DNA from: Neobacillus terrae
GTDB lineage: Bacteria > Bacillota > Bacilli > Bacillales > Cytobacillaceae
Length of the DNA: 64,000 nucleotides
NCBI RefSeq assembly: GCF_011393025.1
Contig: NZ_JAAOEO010000006.1
Coordinates: forward strand, 186,001 to 250,000
Direction of reading: 5' to 3'
The position numbers and the translations under genes are program-made. Under the pieces are notes generated by a model. It saw only the letters and a program-made list of their open reading frames with translations, made no database searches and was not told the origin of the DNA. Positions 1 to 8,634 of this stretch are shown here, piece after piece (positions within the stretch are counted from its first letter, which is position 1; every line of letters starts with the position of its first letter).

Positions 1-353
1 TTAATGTTATGATAATCCTTAACCCAGGGCAGTAGTACATTACGGCTGCGGTTAAGATGGGGAAAATTGTTCCCTCTAACAATACCAAGCACAGGACCGA
101 TGTGAAGTTCTTTTCCCTCCTTTCGGTATTCAAAATCTATATCATCTGGTACCGTATACTGATCCATTAGACTATATGAAATCCCCATTCTATTCTCTTC
201 AATGTCCTCTGTATAAGCTATTTCCACTTCTCTATTCCAGGCACCGAAATGAAGAAGAATTTTTTCTCCTTCGCTTACATTCATATTCACTTCCATTGAT
301 CGATTGAAAAAAATCTTTTCATCAGTTATTGCTTCCATTTTTTTGATATACAC
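1..353 (-). CDS. YheC/YheD family protein, N-terminal part (cut by window edge)
   Basis: The reading frame is open to the left edge of the window, so only about the first 117 residues are visible. I chose GTG at 353 because AGAAGGTG lies just upstream; an in-frame ATG at 338 is the alternative. The visible part has the beta-rich head typical of YheC/YheD proteins and contains HIGPVLGIV, the conserved motif before the ATP-grasp core (compare HFGPIIGIV in the gene at 7169-8494). The ATP-grasp catalytic part lies outside the window. The family is associated with the endospore coat, and the substrate is unknown. It is transcribed divergently from the glycosyltransferase pseudogene at 606. Confidence 0.75.
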   Translation of the reverse strand, partial: MYIKKMEAITDEKIFFNRSMEVNMNVSEGEKILLHFGAWNREVEIAYTEDIEENRMGISYSLMDQYTVPDDIDFEYRKEGKELHIGPVLGIVRGNNFPHLNRSRNVLLPWVKDYHNI

Positions 354-493
354 TTACGCACCTTCTCATTCTTGAAAAATTGAGACAAAAAGAATCTGAA
401 ACTATAAATATTGGTTCCCTTCCCCGTAACATAACAAATAAAAAAATGTATTTCGATTCCTCTCTATCTTATATATGTTATTTCAAAGACTGA

Positions 494-570
494 GTACGTA
501 AATTCCTCACTAATTTTTTCAACCTTGAATAAAATGTGGTAGTACAAAACTACTCAAAAAGGTAAGAATA
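494..570 (+). repeat. Upstream region, copy 1 of a duplicated leader
   Basis: About 75 bp here recur at 2660-2751, with an 8-nt insertion in the second copy. Shared blocks include CCTCACTAATTTTTTC, TGAATAA and AGTACAAAA. It sits directly before the glycosyltransferase pseudogene. TGAATA at 526-531 resembles the -35 element of forespore sigma factors (sigma-F/G), and TACT lies at the right distance for a weak -10. This is a candidate promoter only. Confidence 0.55.
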
Positions 571-605
571 TCCAATAAGACTAGGCCAATTTTTTAGGGG
601 AGAGT

Positions 606-1484
606 ATGATGGAGGAAACGAATAAAGGCCATGGAATTTCCATCGTTGCTTGTACAAGTAAAGAAGGATATATGGATAATATTTTTTCAAATTATCAAAA
701 TCAAATATTACAAGAAAAAGAGTTAATTGTAATTTTGAACAGTGATTCTCATGATGTAAATGAATGGCTGAAAAAAGCGGAAAATTATGAACATGTCCGG
801 GTGTACCAACTTCCATAGGAAACAACACTGGGAAGTTGTTTAAACTTTGGTATTGATAAAGCAAATTTTAAATTTGTGGCTAAATGGGATGATGATGATG
901 ATTATGGCCCTACTTATCTATATGAAGCCTTAAAAACATTTGAGAATACAAACGCTGATATTCTTGGAAAAAGAACAATTTTCATGTATTTTCCGAAAAC
1001 TAAGGAATTACGATTGCGATTTCCGGGTCGTGAATTTAAATTTGTTAAAAGAGTATTAGGCGGAACCCTTATTGCTAAAAAAACAGTAAAGCAAGAAGTC
1101 CCGTTTTTAAATATATCATTGCATAAAGATAGCAACTTTATAAAAAATACCAGGGCTAAAGGATATCGTATCCTATCGACAAGCAAAAATACTTATGTAT
1201 ACTTCAGATGAGATTCAAATAAGCACACATGGATGCCTACAAAAGGGTATTTAAACAAAACATCGCATCACATTGGTTATTTTGATGATTTTAAAAAGAT
1301 TGTCGATCAGGATATTTTTGGTAAGTCTTACGGTGTATTTTTGCAATTGCTTAGACATTTTAATATAAACTTAAACGAGTTTACATTAACGGACTTTGTT
1401 TTTTCTCTAAGAAATGCCTCGGATAAAATTGTCCGAGGCATTCTTTTTTCATTCTTGAATAAATTTTTTTTAATTTACGAGTAA
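606..1484 (+). pseudogene. Family 2 glycosyltransferase, inactivated by two in-frame stops
   Basis: Three open segments in one frame (606-818, 876-1211, 1233-1484) together match the intact 237-residue glycosyltransferase at 9758-10471 almost end to end. They are separated by nonsense codons, not frameshifts. TAG at 816-818 replaces the GAG that codes for Glu in the intact copy, and TGA at 1209-1211 replaces the TGG that codes for Trp. The WDDDD metal-binding stretch is preserved. Homology to the intact copy ends near 1320; the rest is run-on sequence through the terminator. With a good start and ribosome site but two stops, this looks like a recently duplicated and lost paralogue. Confidence 0.85.
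1413..1449 (+). terminator. Intrinsic terminator
   Basis: AATGCCTCGGA and TCCGAGGCATT form an 11-bp stem with an 8-nt loop, followed by CTTTTTT. It lies just past the end of homology of the glycosyltransferase pseudogene. Confidence 0.85.
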
Positions 1485-1517
1485 AATGATTTTTTATTCT
1501 TTAACATAAGTGACTTT

Positions 1518-2270
1518 TTACCTTTTACGCATTTTCTTTATTGTATAGTACATCGTTTTATCTGCTAGTTTCAAAAAGTAAGATAATCCAGGATTTAAGT
1601 TTGCCTCGATAATCCAAATGTGCCCGTCACTGTCTATCCCCATATCAAAACCATATATAGGATGCCCTTGATAAATTGGCTCTAATGTTTTCGTTGCAAG
1701 CAAGGCAATTCGTTCTAATTCTGATACAAGTTTTTCACCATTATCATCCACTTTATGAATATTGGAGGCTTTGATCGCTTCGGCAACAGGCAATATCGAT
1801 CCACTTCTCAACTGATTATTATTATTTGTTACAAAGAAGCCTTGCCCGGCTAATTTTGCTGCTTTACCAGTTACAATCCAATTATTCGAGTTCTTTTGTT
1901 TTTGAACAATGACCCGAATATCAAATGGACAGCCCTGGATATTGGCTAGGGAGATATACCTCTGAGCAAGATAAGTTCTTCGTGGAGCTTTTTTATTTTT
2001 AAAGTAGGAATAAGCATAATTCCTTCCAATAAATACCTCCCTACTATTTAAGTAATGAATTTCAAACTTATCTGATTCAACTTCAGATACTTTAAATATC
2101 TTTCTCCCCCTACTGCCATCTATAGGCTTTAAGATCACTGAAGGATACCTATAAACAAAGTCCCATAGTTCCTTCTCTGTTGAAAATCTCGTCGTTTCGG
2201 GAAGATGTTTTTCAAGTTCTTTATTTTTGATTAAGGTTGAATATTTTTCCCATTTGTCCCATATTGGCAT
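1518..2270 (-). CDS. YheC-like ATP-grasp protein, short form
   Basis: A 250-residue protein that consists almost only of the ATP-grasp domain. It opens with the WDKWEKY segment seen in the middle of longer YheC/YheD proteins, followed by VILKPIDGSRGRKI (nucleotide-binding Lys and Gly-rich loop), FDIRVIVQK, and GFDMGIDSDG...IWIIEANLNPG (acidic and Asn metal ligands). ATP-grasp enzymes activate a carboxylate as acyl phosphate and join it to an amine or thiol; the substrate here is unknown. A stop codon lies two codons upstream of the ATG, so an N-terminal extension in this frame is excluded. The common YheC N-terminal domain is absent. It may be a natural short form or a truncated but still open gene. 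Confidence 0.8.
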   Translation of the reverse strand: MPIWDKWEKYSTLIKNKELEKHLPETTRFSTEKELWDFVYRYPSVILKPIDGSRGRKIFKVSEVESDKFEIHYLNSREVFIGRNYAYSYFKNKKAPRRTYLAQRYISLANIQGCPFDIRVIVQKQKNSNNWIVTGKAAKLAGQGFFVTNNNNQLRSGSILPVAEAIKASNIHKVDDNGEKLVSELERIALLATKTLEPIYQGHPIYGFDMGIDSDGHIWIIEANLNPGLSYFLKLADKTMYYTIKKMRKR

Positions 2271-2522
2271 TCTTCATCATACCTTTCCCTGGAGCAGTAA
2301 CCTATTTTTTGCACTTACTTTTCAATAATGTTAAAAACAACACAACAACTGAATACACTAATCAATGTATGGGAGAATGGAAATTTGGCTTGGACAATTA
2401 TAAGGCTAAAGGGAAAATATTCACTGTAACTTCTGATTTATATGATTCCAAATCTAGAAATGCTAATTTAAATATGTACAATCGTGCTTGAATAAAGATG
2501 TACAAAATTGATTGTTCTTTTC

Positions 2523-2547
2523 ATACTAATCTTGAGGTGATTAGTAT
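2523..2547 (+). promoter_or_regulatory. Perfect hairpin with the ribosome site in its loop
   Basis: ATACTAATC and GATTAGTAT form a perfect 9-bp inverted repeat around a 7-nt loop, TTGAGGT. The loop holds the ribosome binding site of the small reading frame at 2546, and the right arm runs into its ATG. It could be an RNA element controlling translation or a DNA operator. Confidence 0.5.
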
Positions 2548-2647
2548 GTACATAACGCTAAATGTTCAAATCGATTTTGAGATTGCCAGTCTTTCAGAGT
2601 TACCAAAATTCAGAGAACTAATGGAGCATTTAAAAATGCATGTTTAA
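2546..2647 (+). CDS. Possible 33-residue small protein
   Basis: ATG at 2546 is preceded by GAGGTG at good spacing. The frame encodes 33 residues ending in HLKMHV, with an acidic middle (IDFEIASLSELPKF) and no signal peptide or metal motif. I do not recognise a family. It lies between two spore-type transcription units, and its start is embedded in the hairpin at 2523-2547, which argues for some control. The short length leaves real doubt that it is expressed. Confidence 0.4.
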   Translation: MYITLNVQIDFEIASLSELPKFRELMEHLKMHV

Positions 2648-2659
2648 TTTGATAGCATT

Positions 2660-2751
2660 GTACATAAATTCCGCAAGAGTCCTCACTAATTTTTTCGGCA
2701 ATGAATAATATATGGGAGTACAAAATTACCTACAGTAAAAGGCCAAGAATA
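2660..2751 (+). repeat. Upstream region, copy 2 of a duplicated leader
   Basis: Second copy of the block at 494-570, carrying an extra 8 nt. It lies about 120 bp before the ATP-grasp/Mur ligase operon. TGAATA at 2702-2707 is kept, so both units may share the same developmental promoter type. Confidence 0.55.
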
Positions 2752-2872
2752 GTAATTTGCTTGAGCCTATATTGCAACAAACAACTGAACGTTTAATAAA
2801 TGCCTCCCACCGTGGATGCAGATGAAAGAACTTCTGTTATCACTTTGAATCTGAGGAGTTGAACAAATTTGT

Positions 2873-4096
2873 ATGCATACGATTGTTTTTCTTGGCAGCA
2901 ATAAATCAGGATCAAGCCGTGATGCAATTTTCTCAGCTGCAGAAATGGGATATTTTACAGTGCTATTAACTGATCGGCACAAATGGTTAAAGCAAAGGGA
3001 AGAATTTACGGATGTGCACCAGATGATCTTTGTGGATGATTTATTGGATAAAGACGTTATTTATGAACAAATTTCACTTTTAAAGGATCAAGGTAAACAA
3101 GTTAAGGCGTTTGTGAGCTTTATAGATCCTTTGGTAAGTACTGCTGCTCAAATCTCCAAGGAACTGGGCCTTACTGAACTGTCTGTAAATGCCCTTTACC
3201 AAATGGAAGATAAAACGCGATTTCGCGAAACATTAAAGAATAACCCAATTACTCCGTCTTATTCCATATTCCCTTTAGACATGGATCAGTATGATATGTT
3301 TGAAAAGTATGTTTCAAATGTTCCCGTAATTCTAAAATCTCCCGTTTCCAAAGGCTCCAAAGATGTATTGCTCATTCATTCCCGTGAAGAATTTATAAAA
3401 GCAACCCAATATTTTAGGAGCCGTTTCCCGGAAGCTCCTATACTTTTAGAAGAATATTTGGATGGTCCTCAGTATCTGATTGAGGTTGTGGTCTGCCATT
3501 CTGAAACAACGGTGGTCGCCATCATTGAACAAGAAATCTCAAGGGTAAACCGTTTTATTATCACAGGCTATACTATGCCGGCACAATTAAGCTCTAAAGT
3601 AGATAAAAAGCTAAATGCTGCTATTCAGAGTATCATGGAAGATATTGGTTTGAAACATGGAACCTGCCATCTGGAAATGCGTTTGGTAAATGAAGAATGG
3701 AAGCTTATTGAAATCAATCCCCGAATTTCAGGTGGTGCAGTCAACCAGTTAATCTTAGAAGCGACTGGAATCAACTTGGTAAAAGAAACATTAAAGCTAA
3801 ATCTTGGTGAAGAGCCTTGCCTCAAACCTAGTAAAAATGAATCTGCTTTTCTGCAATATATAACTGTTAACTCACCAGGAAGATTAATTAAAGTAATTGG
3901 TAAAAATAAAGCACTAAATATGGAAGGGGTTAAGAAGGTTTATATAAAACCGAGAAAAGGTAGTATCCTTTCTCCCCCATTATCAATGGGTGACCGTTAT
4001 GCATATATCCTAGCGAGCTCTGAGGATCCATTAAAAGCTAGAGACTTTGCTAAAACAGCAGCAAAAGAAATAAAATTTTATTTAGAACCAATGTAG
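2873..4096 (+). CDS. ATP-grasp amino-acid ligase-like protein
   Basis: 407 residues. The N-terminus (HTIVFLGSNKSGSSRDAI) is a pre-ATP-grasp Rossmann-like domain. The ATP-grasp core follows with VILKSPVSKGSKDV (ATP Lys and Gly/Ser loop), ILLEEYLDGPQYLIEVVV, and LIEINPRISGGA, the metal-binding Glu-x-Asn. The C-terminal beta part resembles carbamoyl-phosphate/biotin carboxylase-type or BacD-type ligases rather than YheC. This group usually joins an amino acid to an amine or amino acid. It is the first gene of a run with the YheC-like gene (13 nt downstream), the CotZ-like gene and the MurF-like ligase. GAGGAG is about 15 nt from the ATG, a long spacing, so the start is fairly but not fully certain. 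Substrate unknown. Confidence 0.85.
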   Translation: MHTIVFLGSNKSGSSRDAIFSAAEMGYFTVLLTDRHKWLKQREEFTDVHQMIFVDDLLDKDVIYEQISLLKDQGKQVKAFVSFIDPLVSTAAQISKELGLTELSVNALYQMEDKTRFRETLKNNPITPSYSIFPLDMDQYDMFEKYVSNVPVILKSPVSKGSKDVLLIHSREEFIKATQYFRSRFPEAPILLEEYLDGPQYLIEVVVCHSETTVVAIIEQEISRVNRFIITGYTMPAQLSSKVDKKLNAAIQSIMEDIGLKHGTCHLEMRLVNEEWKLIEINPRISGGAVNQLILEATGINLVKETLKLNLGEEPCLKPSKNESAFLQYITVNSPGRLIKVIGKNKALNMEGVKKVYIKPRKGSILSPPLSMGDRYAYILASSEDPLKARDFAKTAAKEIKFYLEPM

Positions 4097-4109
4097 GGTG
4101 TTGTTGTTC

Positions 4110-5135
4110 ATGAAACTTATTGGCATGCTTCATTATCGTAAAAAGCCTCATAATGTTAAAAAGGCCTATGCATGTGCCTCCGTCTCAAAAATGGATGGTA
4201 TTGATTTTGTGTATTTCTCTTATCGTGCTGTAGACTTTTGCAGACAGAAGATTTTTGGATGGGTTTATAAGGATGGAGACTGGATCCAGCAGGAGGTGGA
4301 TTTTCCAGACACCATTATTAATATCAGTGCTCCCAAGACAAGAGAACAATCGATTGTAAAGAAGGCCTTGAAAAGAAGAATTCCTTTTATTAGCCATTCA
4401 ATTGGAACTAAAATGAAGGTTTTCAAAAAAATCAAAAAGGGAAGGCAATTTTCAAACCATCTTATTCCTTCCTTTAATATTTCTAATTCTGATCAAGTGC
4501 TGAACCTGATGCAAAAGTTCACCAGAATGGTCATTAAACCCCATTCAGGAAGCAAGGGCCGTTCTATCTACTTTTTTTCTCTCCTAGGAAACAACACCAT
4601 ACACTGTATTAGCGGCATTGAAGAAAACATTTATTCATTTTCGGATTTTAAAGAGCTTGTAGATAGGCTAATTTATGAACAAAAATATCTAGTTCAGCCC
4701 TATATTGAATGTAAAACAAAAACAGGGTTGGCTTATGATTTTCGTTTACACGTCCAAAAAAACGCTTTGGGAAAATGGGCTATTACCCTAATCTATCCCA
4801 GAATCAGTGGAAACGGAAAACTAACAAGCAATATTAGTAATGGCGGATATCGAGGCGAATTTATTCCTTTTTTGGTTGAAGAGTTTGGCGATAAATATTT
4901 CGATATAAAGCAAATGCTGGAATATTTTGCTGTCGCATTTGCCACGCACTTTGACAGCCTTTATCAAAAACGATCCTTTGATGAATTGGGCATTGACATT
5001 GGAATTGATCAAAATCACCGTATCTGGATTTTTGAAGTTAACTGGCGGCCCGGAAGTAAACATCGGGAATTTTCTGTTGCCAAAAACATGGTGCCGTATG
5101 CCCAATATATTGCTGACAGTGTTCCAAAAGAATAA
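4110..5135 (+). CDS. YheC/YheD family ATP-grasp protein
   Basis: 341 residues. ATG at 4110 follows AGGGTG at normal spacing; a GTG at 4098 is possible but has no room for a ribosome site. A short N-terminal domain (MKLIGMLHYRKKP...) precedes the ATP-grasp core, with VIKPHSGSKGRSIY (ATP loop), YDFRLHVQK, and GIDIGIDQNHRIWIFEVN (catalytic acidic residues and Asn). It is the second gene of the 2873-7045 operon, whose partners suggest activated carboxylates being joined stepwise. Spore-coat association is known for the family; the actual product is not. Confidence 0.82.
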   Translation: MKLIGMLHYRKKPHNVKKAYACASVSKMDGIDFVYFSYRAVDFCRQKIFGWVYKDGDWIQQEVDFPDTIINISAPKTREQSIVKKALKRRIPFISHSIGTKMKVFKKIKKGRQFSNHLIPSFNISNSDQVLNLMQKFTRMVIKPHSGSKGRSIYFFSLLGNNTIHCISGIEENIYSFSDFKELVDRLIYEQKYLVQPYIECKTKTGLAYDFRLHVQKNALGKWAITLIYPRISGNGKLTSNISNGGYRGEFIPFLVEEFGDKYFDIKQMLEYFAVAFATHFDSLYQKRSFDELGIDIGIDQNHRIWIFEVNWRPGSKHREFSVAKNMVPYAQYIADSVPKE

Positions 5136-5160
5136 TTTTCAATGGTGAAGGAGGGACAAC

Positions 5161-5589
5161 TTGGAAAACCGCGCGGATGTTTTAACAGCTTTAAAGGTTT
5201 TAAAAGAGCAGCAGGATCAGCTTGCTGGTGACCCTTCTGATTGTTTCAGCAGTCTGCTGACGAAATTATTTAAAGTCGATACCATACCTTTTTCACTATA
5301 TTCAATTGATAGTGTCTCCCCTTTTTATGCCGAAGGCTTCATAGAAGAGGCATATTTTAAAACCCCCTTCTTTCGAATTGAAAGCCTCGATATTAAGAAA
5401 AAATTATCAGTGGTTTCATTGTTAATGCCATTCGATGTTTATGGTGATGTAGTAAGTGATTGCAAAGACGTTTATCTCTTAAAGCGTACCCCGGTTTTCC
5501 TTTCCTTAGAATTAAAAGATTTTACCAGGGTTAAATGTATGGATATCAATCTTCTCAAGAGGGAAATTATTATCGAACCGAAATGGTAA
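5161..5589 (+). CDS. CotZ/CotY-like spore coat protein, cysteine-poor
   Basis: 142 residues from TTG at 5161, which follows AAGGAGG. The middle and C-terminal parts follow the CotY/CotZ pattern: a segment like IPFSLYSIDS, then TPFFRIES at residues 68-75, then SLLMPFDVYGD and a ligand-poor beta region. CotY and CotZ build the spore crust and are normally rich in cysteines that crosslink and order the layer. This protein has only three (about residues 28, 101 and 126). It is co-transcribed with two ATP-grasp enzymes and a MurF-like ligase, tying that pathway to the outer spore surface. It could be the scaffold or the acceptor. Family call by motif only. Confidence 0.65.
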   Translation: MENRADVLTALKVLKEQQDQLAGDPSDCFSSLLTKLFKVDTIPFSLYSIDSVSPFYAEGFIEEAYFKTPFFRIESLDIKKKLSVVSLLMPFDVYGDVVSDCKDVYLLKRTPVFLSLELKDFTRVKCMDINLLKREIIIEPKW

Positions 5590-5656
5590 CAAAGGCAATT
5601 TTTCTTCATTTAAAAGAAATTATTTCTCTATGTAAAAAAGCCCAAAGGAGATTACT

Positions 5657-7045
5657 GTGAAACAATTACATTTACAAGAAATTCTTCCCCATATCGGCGG
5701 AATCATAATAAAAGAAGGCTTGTGTTCCAGCTTCCATACTGTCATTACACGCAGGAATAAGCTAAATTCTGACACATTATTTTTTTGTCTTAATAGAAAT
5801 ATAGGGAATACAGTGACAAAAAAGCCCTTACCCAACTGCATTATTGTCACCGATCGTGTTGGCCGTCTTAAGAATATTCCCAATGCTGTAACAATCGTAA
5901 AAGTTAAAAACATAAAAGTTGCTTACCAACGTTTCCTGTCCTTTTATCGACGTTTATTCAACATACCAGTCATCGCCATCACAGGAACATACGGAAAAAC
6001 CACTACAAAGGAAATGATCAGGCATATTCTTTCTGAACAATACAAAGTAAAAGCCACTTTAGGTAACTATAACCTGTTCCGTTCAAACTCAAGTGTATTA
6101 ACAAAATTCGAAGATCAGACGGATTTTGGAATTTTTGAATTAGGTGTTGGAAAAAAGGGGAATTTGGATCGCTGCTGCCGATGTTTTGGCCCATTCACAG
6201 CCGTGATTACCGGCATAGGAGCTGACCATATCGAAAGATTTGGTTCGATTGAAAATTATAGAATGGAAAAGTCAAAGATTTTAAATGGTGTTGGCGAAAA
6301 TCAGGCTGCAATACTTAATGCAGACTGTGAAAATACTTTAAAGATCACCAAGGACTTTCCAAATAAAAAGATTGTTTGGTTTGGCTTAGAAGAAACAGCC
6401 GATTTTAGGGCGCATAATATCATATATTCAGAACATAGTATTGATTTTCAATTAACTTTTAACAAAGAAACCCTTTCTGCTCGTATACCAGGTTGCGGCA
6501 TTCATAATGTTTATAATGCACTCGCTGCCATCGCCGCCGTCCATTCGAATGGAGTTGACATTCAGTACGCGATCCAACGTCTTGAAAGCTTTAAACATCT
6601 TAAACGACACCTTGAAATAGTGAAAGGATTAAAAGGTGCAACCCTTATTGATGATACCTGGAATACGAACTCTGGTTCCATACAGGCGGCTCTTACTGTT
6701 TTAAATCAACTCGCCCACGAAAAAACCTCTATAGCCGTACTTGGCAAAATTAGCGAGCTTGGTGCAGAAGAGAAAAATGAGCATAAAAAAGTTGCCCGTA
6801 TGGTTATAGAAAATCAAATAAAAATATTGATTTCAATTGGAAATACGGCTTCTATTATAAGCCGTGAAGCAATCAAATTGGGCATGGATCCAAACAGAGT
6901 ATATATATGCAAATCAGATATCGAGGCACAGAACATTCTTAATGAACTGGCCAATCCAAATTCCATCATATTGGTCAAAACTTCAATGCGAGAGTCGTTA
7001 AGAAGATTCGTTAAAGAACTTAAAAAACAGCCTGATACGGTATAG
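5657..7045 (+). CDS. MurF-like Mur ligase family protein
   Basis: 462 residues from GTG at 5657, which follows AAAGGAG. It shows the three-domain layout of MurF: a variable N-terminal substrate domain, the ATPase domain with P-loop GTYGKTTT at residues 110-117 and LGNYN, a LIDDTWNTNSGS segment matching the MurF IDDTYNANP motif, and a C-terminal domain with AVLGKISELG. Mur ligases join an amino acid or dipeptide to a carboxylate through an acyl phosphate. A true MurF for peptidoglycan is expected elsewhere in the chromosome, so this is probably a dedicated paralogue. Free-standing ATP-grasp and Mur ligase proteins in one operon recall the domain pair fused in cyanophycin synthetase. Last gene of the operon. 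Confidence 0.85.
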   Translation: MKQLHLQEILPHIGGIIIKEGLCSSFHTVITRRNKLNSDTLFFCLNRNIGNTVTKKPLPNCIIVTDRVGRLKNIPNAVTIVKVKNIKVAYQRFLSFYRRLFNIPVIAITGTYGKTTTKEMIRHILSEQYKVKATLGNYNLFRSNSSVLTKFEDQTDFGIFELGVGKKGNLDRCCRCFGPFTAVITGIGADHIERFGSIENYRMEKSKILNGVGENQAAILNADCENTLKITKDFPNKKIVWFGLEETADFRAHNIIYSEHSIDFQLTFNKETLSARIPGCGIHNVYNALAAIAAVHSNGVDIQYAIQRLESFKHLKRHLEIVKGLKGATLIDDTWNTNSGSIQAALTVLNQLAHEKTSIAVLGKISELGAEEKNEHKKVARMVIENQIKILISIGNTASIISREAIKLGMDPNRVYICKSDIEAQNILNELANPNSIILVKTSMRESLRRFVKELKKQPDTV

Positions 7046-7052
7046 ACAAACA

Positions 7053-7092
7053 AAGCCTCCTTAAATCATGACTTGGATGATTAAGGAGGCTT
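7053..7092 (+). terminator. Terminator between convergent genes
   Basis: AAGCCTCCTTAA pairs with TTAAGGAGGCTT, with one bulged base further up the stem. The T tract on the + strand is interrupted (CTTCTTCTT), so it may work in both directions. Confidence 0.7.
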
Positions 7093-7168
7093 CTTCTTAT
7101 TTATGGCTCGCTAATAAAACGAATAAAATCTAAAATGCCTTTATCCGTTTATAAAATAATAATCTCAA

Positions 7169-8494
7169 CTATGAAAAACCGGCTAGCCTTTTTGCGTAAA
7201 GCATATTAGCCAGCCTAATCAAGTTTACCAATTTTTTATTCCCTGAAAAGGAAGCGACAAAATCATTAGGATTACGATGATTAATCTCGATTAACCACAC
7301 TTTTCCATCCGTATCTATTCCAATGTCAATCCCCAGTTTCCCAAAGTGAAATCCACAATTCTCAATCGTTTGTGCAGCTTTTCTTGCCAAATTGTCCATC
7401 TTCTTTCTATACTCCAAAATTGCAGACCTTTTGGCAAACATTTTTCCGAGTGTGATATCTACTTGTTCTACTTTTCCGCCTCTATGGCGGTTGCTGACAA
7501 TTTGACCTTTTACCCCGTTTCTCCCCACAACACCATAATTTTTCCACGATCCGGTGTGATCCTTAATCATGATCACTCTAAAATCTATGATGGAATTATT
7601 AAAACGAAGATTAAGAGGCTGCTGAAGAATAAATTTCTCTTCACCAAAATTTTTTTCCAGGAAATCCTTTGCCTCATACAAATCGGGAAAAGTGTAATCT
7701 TTTTTTGTATCCTCATCAATGTATTGAAGGAGAAGCTTGTCGTCCTTATTCTCTAATTTCGCTACCCTTTTGCCCTGCATGCCTTTTATTGGCTTAATAT
7801 AAACAGCATCATATTTCTCCATCATCTGCACAACATTTACAAACGTTCGAAAGATTTTTGTTTCTGGCAAAAAAGGCTTTAATTCTGAAGAATTTTTAAA
7901 CCAAGTATACATTTCCCATTTATCAAATGTAGAAGAGTTAAATATATTTTTCCCAATCAAGGATTCAAAATGACGATGCAAATCCTGATTTAAGGAAGAC
8001 TTTTTAAATATAGCCAATGGATAAGGGTAGTACCCTTTCTCCCATCTTTTTTTTGATGGATTATACAAATAACCAAATATCAATTTCTTGTCACGGTCAA
8101 TCCCTTCGTTTGAAAATGCAATAATCGCTCCGCCAATTTTTTTATAATTTTTCACATATCTTCCAAGCTTGAGGACTTTTTCATCCAGCTTTGATATGGT
8201 TTTTGCTGCTACGATTCCGATAATGGGTCCGAAATGAATCACATTTTCTTTACATACTATCTCGTACGCCGGTAGCAGGGGCAGCATTAAAGAATGAAAA
8301 GTATCACCCGTCATTAAGATTTCATCTTTTCTTATTTTATTAGACGAAATAATATTGACTTCACATTTTTGAAGGCCAAACCGACATTGTATTTTTTCCA
8401 ATGGGGTAATCCCCAGCTTCCGTAATACGACAGAATTTAGCGTTATTCTATAGCCATTTTCCATTTCTTTTTTTATTTGAAACGATTTACTCAT
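7169..8494 (-). CDS. YheC/YheD family ATP-grasp protein, full length
   Basis: 441 residues from the ATG at 8494, preceded by GAGGTGG. The N-terminal half has the YheD beta domain and HFGPIIGIVAAKT. The ATP-grasp core shows YIKPIKGMQGKRV (ATP loop), IIDFRVIMIKD, and KLGIDIGIDTDGKVWLIEIN (metal and catalytic residues). The visible N-terminal part of the gene at 1-353 is of the same full-length type. It is divergent from the ATP-grasp gene at 8635 with about 140 bp between them. Function is presumed to be amide-bond formation on the developing spore; substrate unknown. Confidence 0.85.
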   Translation of the reverse strand: MSKSFQIKKEMENGYRITLNSVVLRKLGITPLEKIQCRFGLQKCEVNIISSNKIRKDEILMTGDTFHSLMLPLLPAYEIVCKENVIHFGPIIGIVAAKTISKLDEKVLKLGRYVKNYKKIGGAIIAFSNEGIDRDKKLIFGYLYNPSKKRWEKGYYPYPLAIFKKSSLNQDLHRHFESLIGKNIFNSSTFDKWEMYTWFKNSSELKPFLPETKIFRTFVNVVQMMEKYDAVYIKPIKGMQGKRVAKLENKDDKLLLQYIDEDTKKDYTFPDLYEAKDFLEKNFGEEKFILQQPLNLRFNNSIIDFRVIMIKDHTGSWKNYGVVGRNGVKGQIVSNRHRGGKVEQVDITLGKMFAKRSAILEYRKKMDNLARKAAQTIENCGFHFGKLGIDIGIDTDGKVWLIEINHRNPNDFVASFSGNKKLVNLIRLANMLYAKRLAGFS

Positions 8495-8634
8495 AGTCCA
8501 CCACCTCACGGCTGTATTCCTTTTCACTTCTACATACTATGAGTCCCCTTCTATTTGTGCCAATTATCTAGAGCAAAATTAGCTTATCTGAAATATACAT
8601 AGAGAAGAATGATAAAAGCAGGAGCTGAAGGACA

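Noticed and set aside
1209..1211. TGA in the glycosyltransferase pseudogene as selenocysteine
   Set aside because: The intact copy has Trp (TGG) here, and a second stop (TAG) also breaks the gene.
2237..2491. An 84-codon frame on the plus strand beginning inside the YheC-like gene
   Set aside because: Its start is antisense to the YheC-like N-terminus, it lacks a ribosome site, and its composition is not protein-like.
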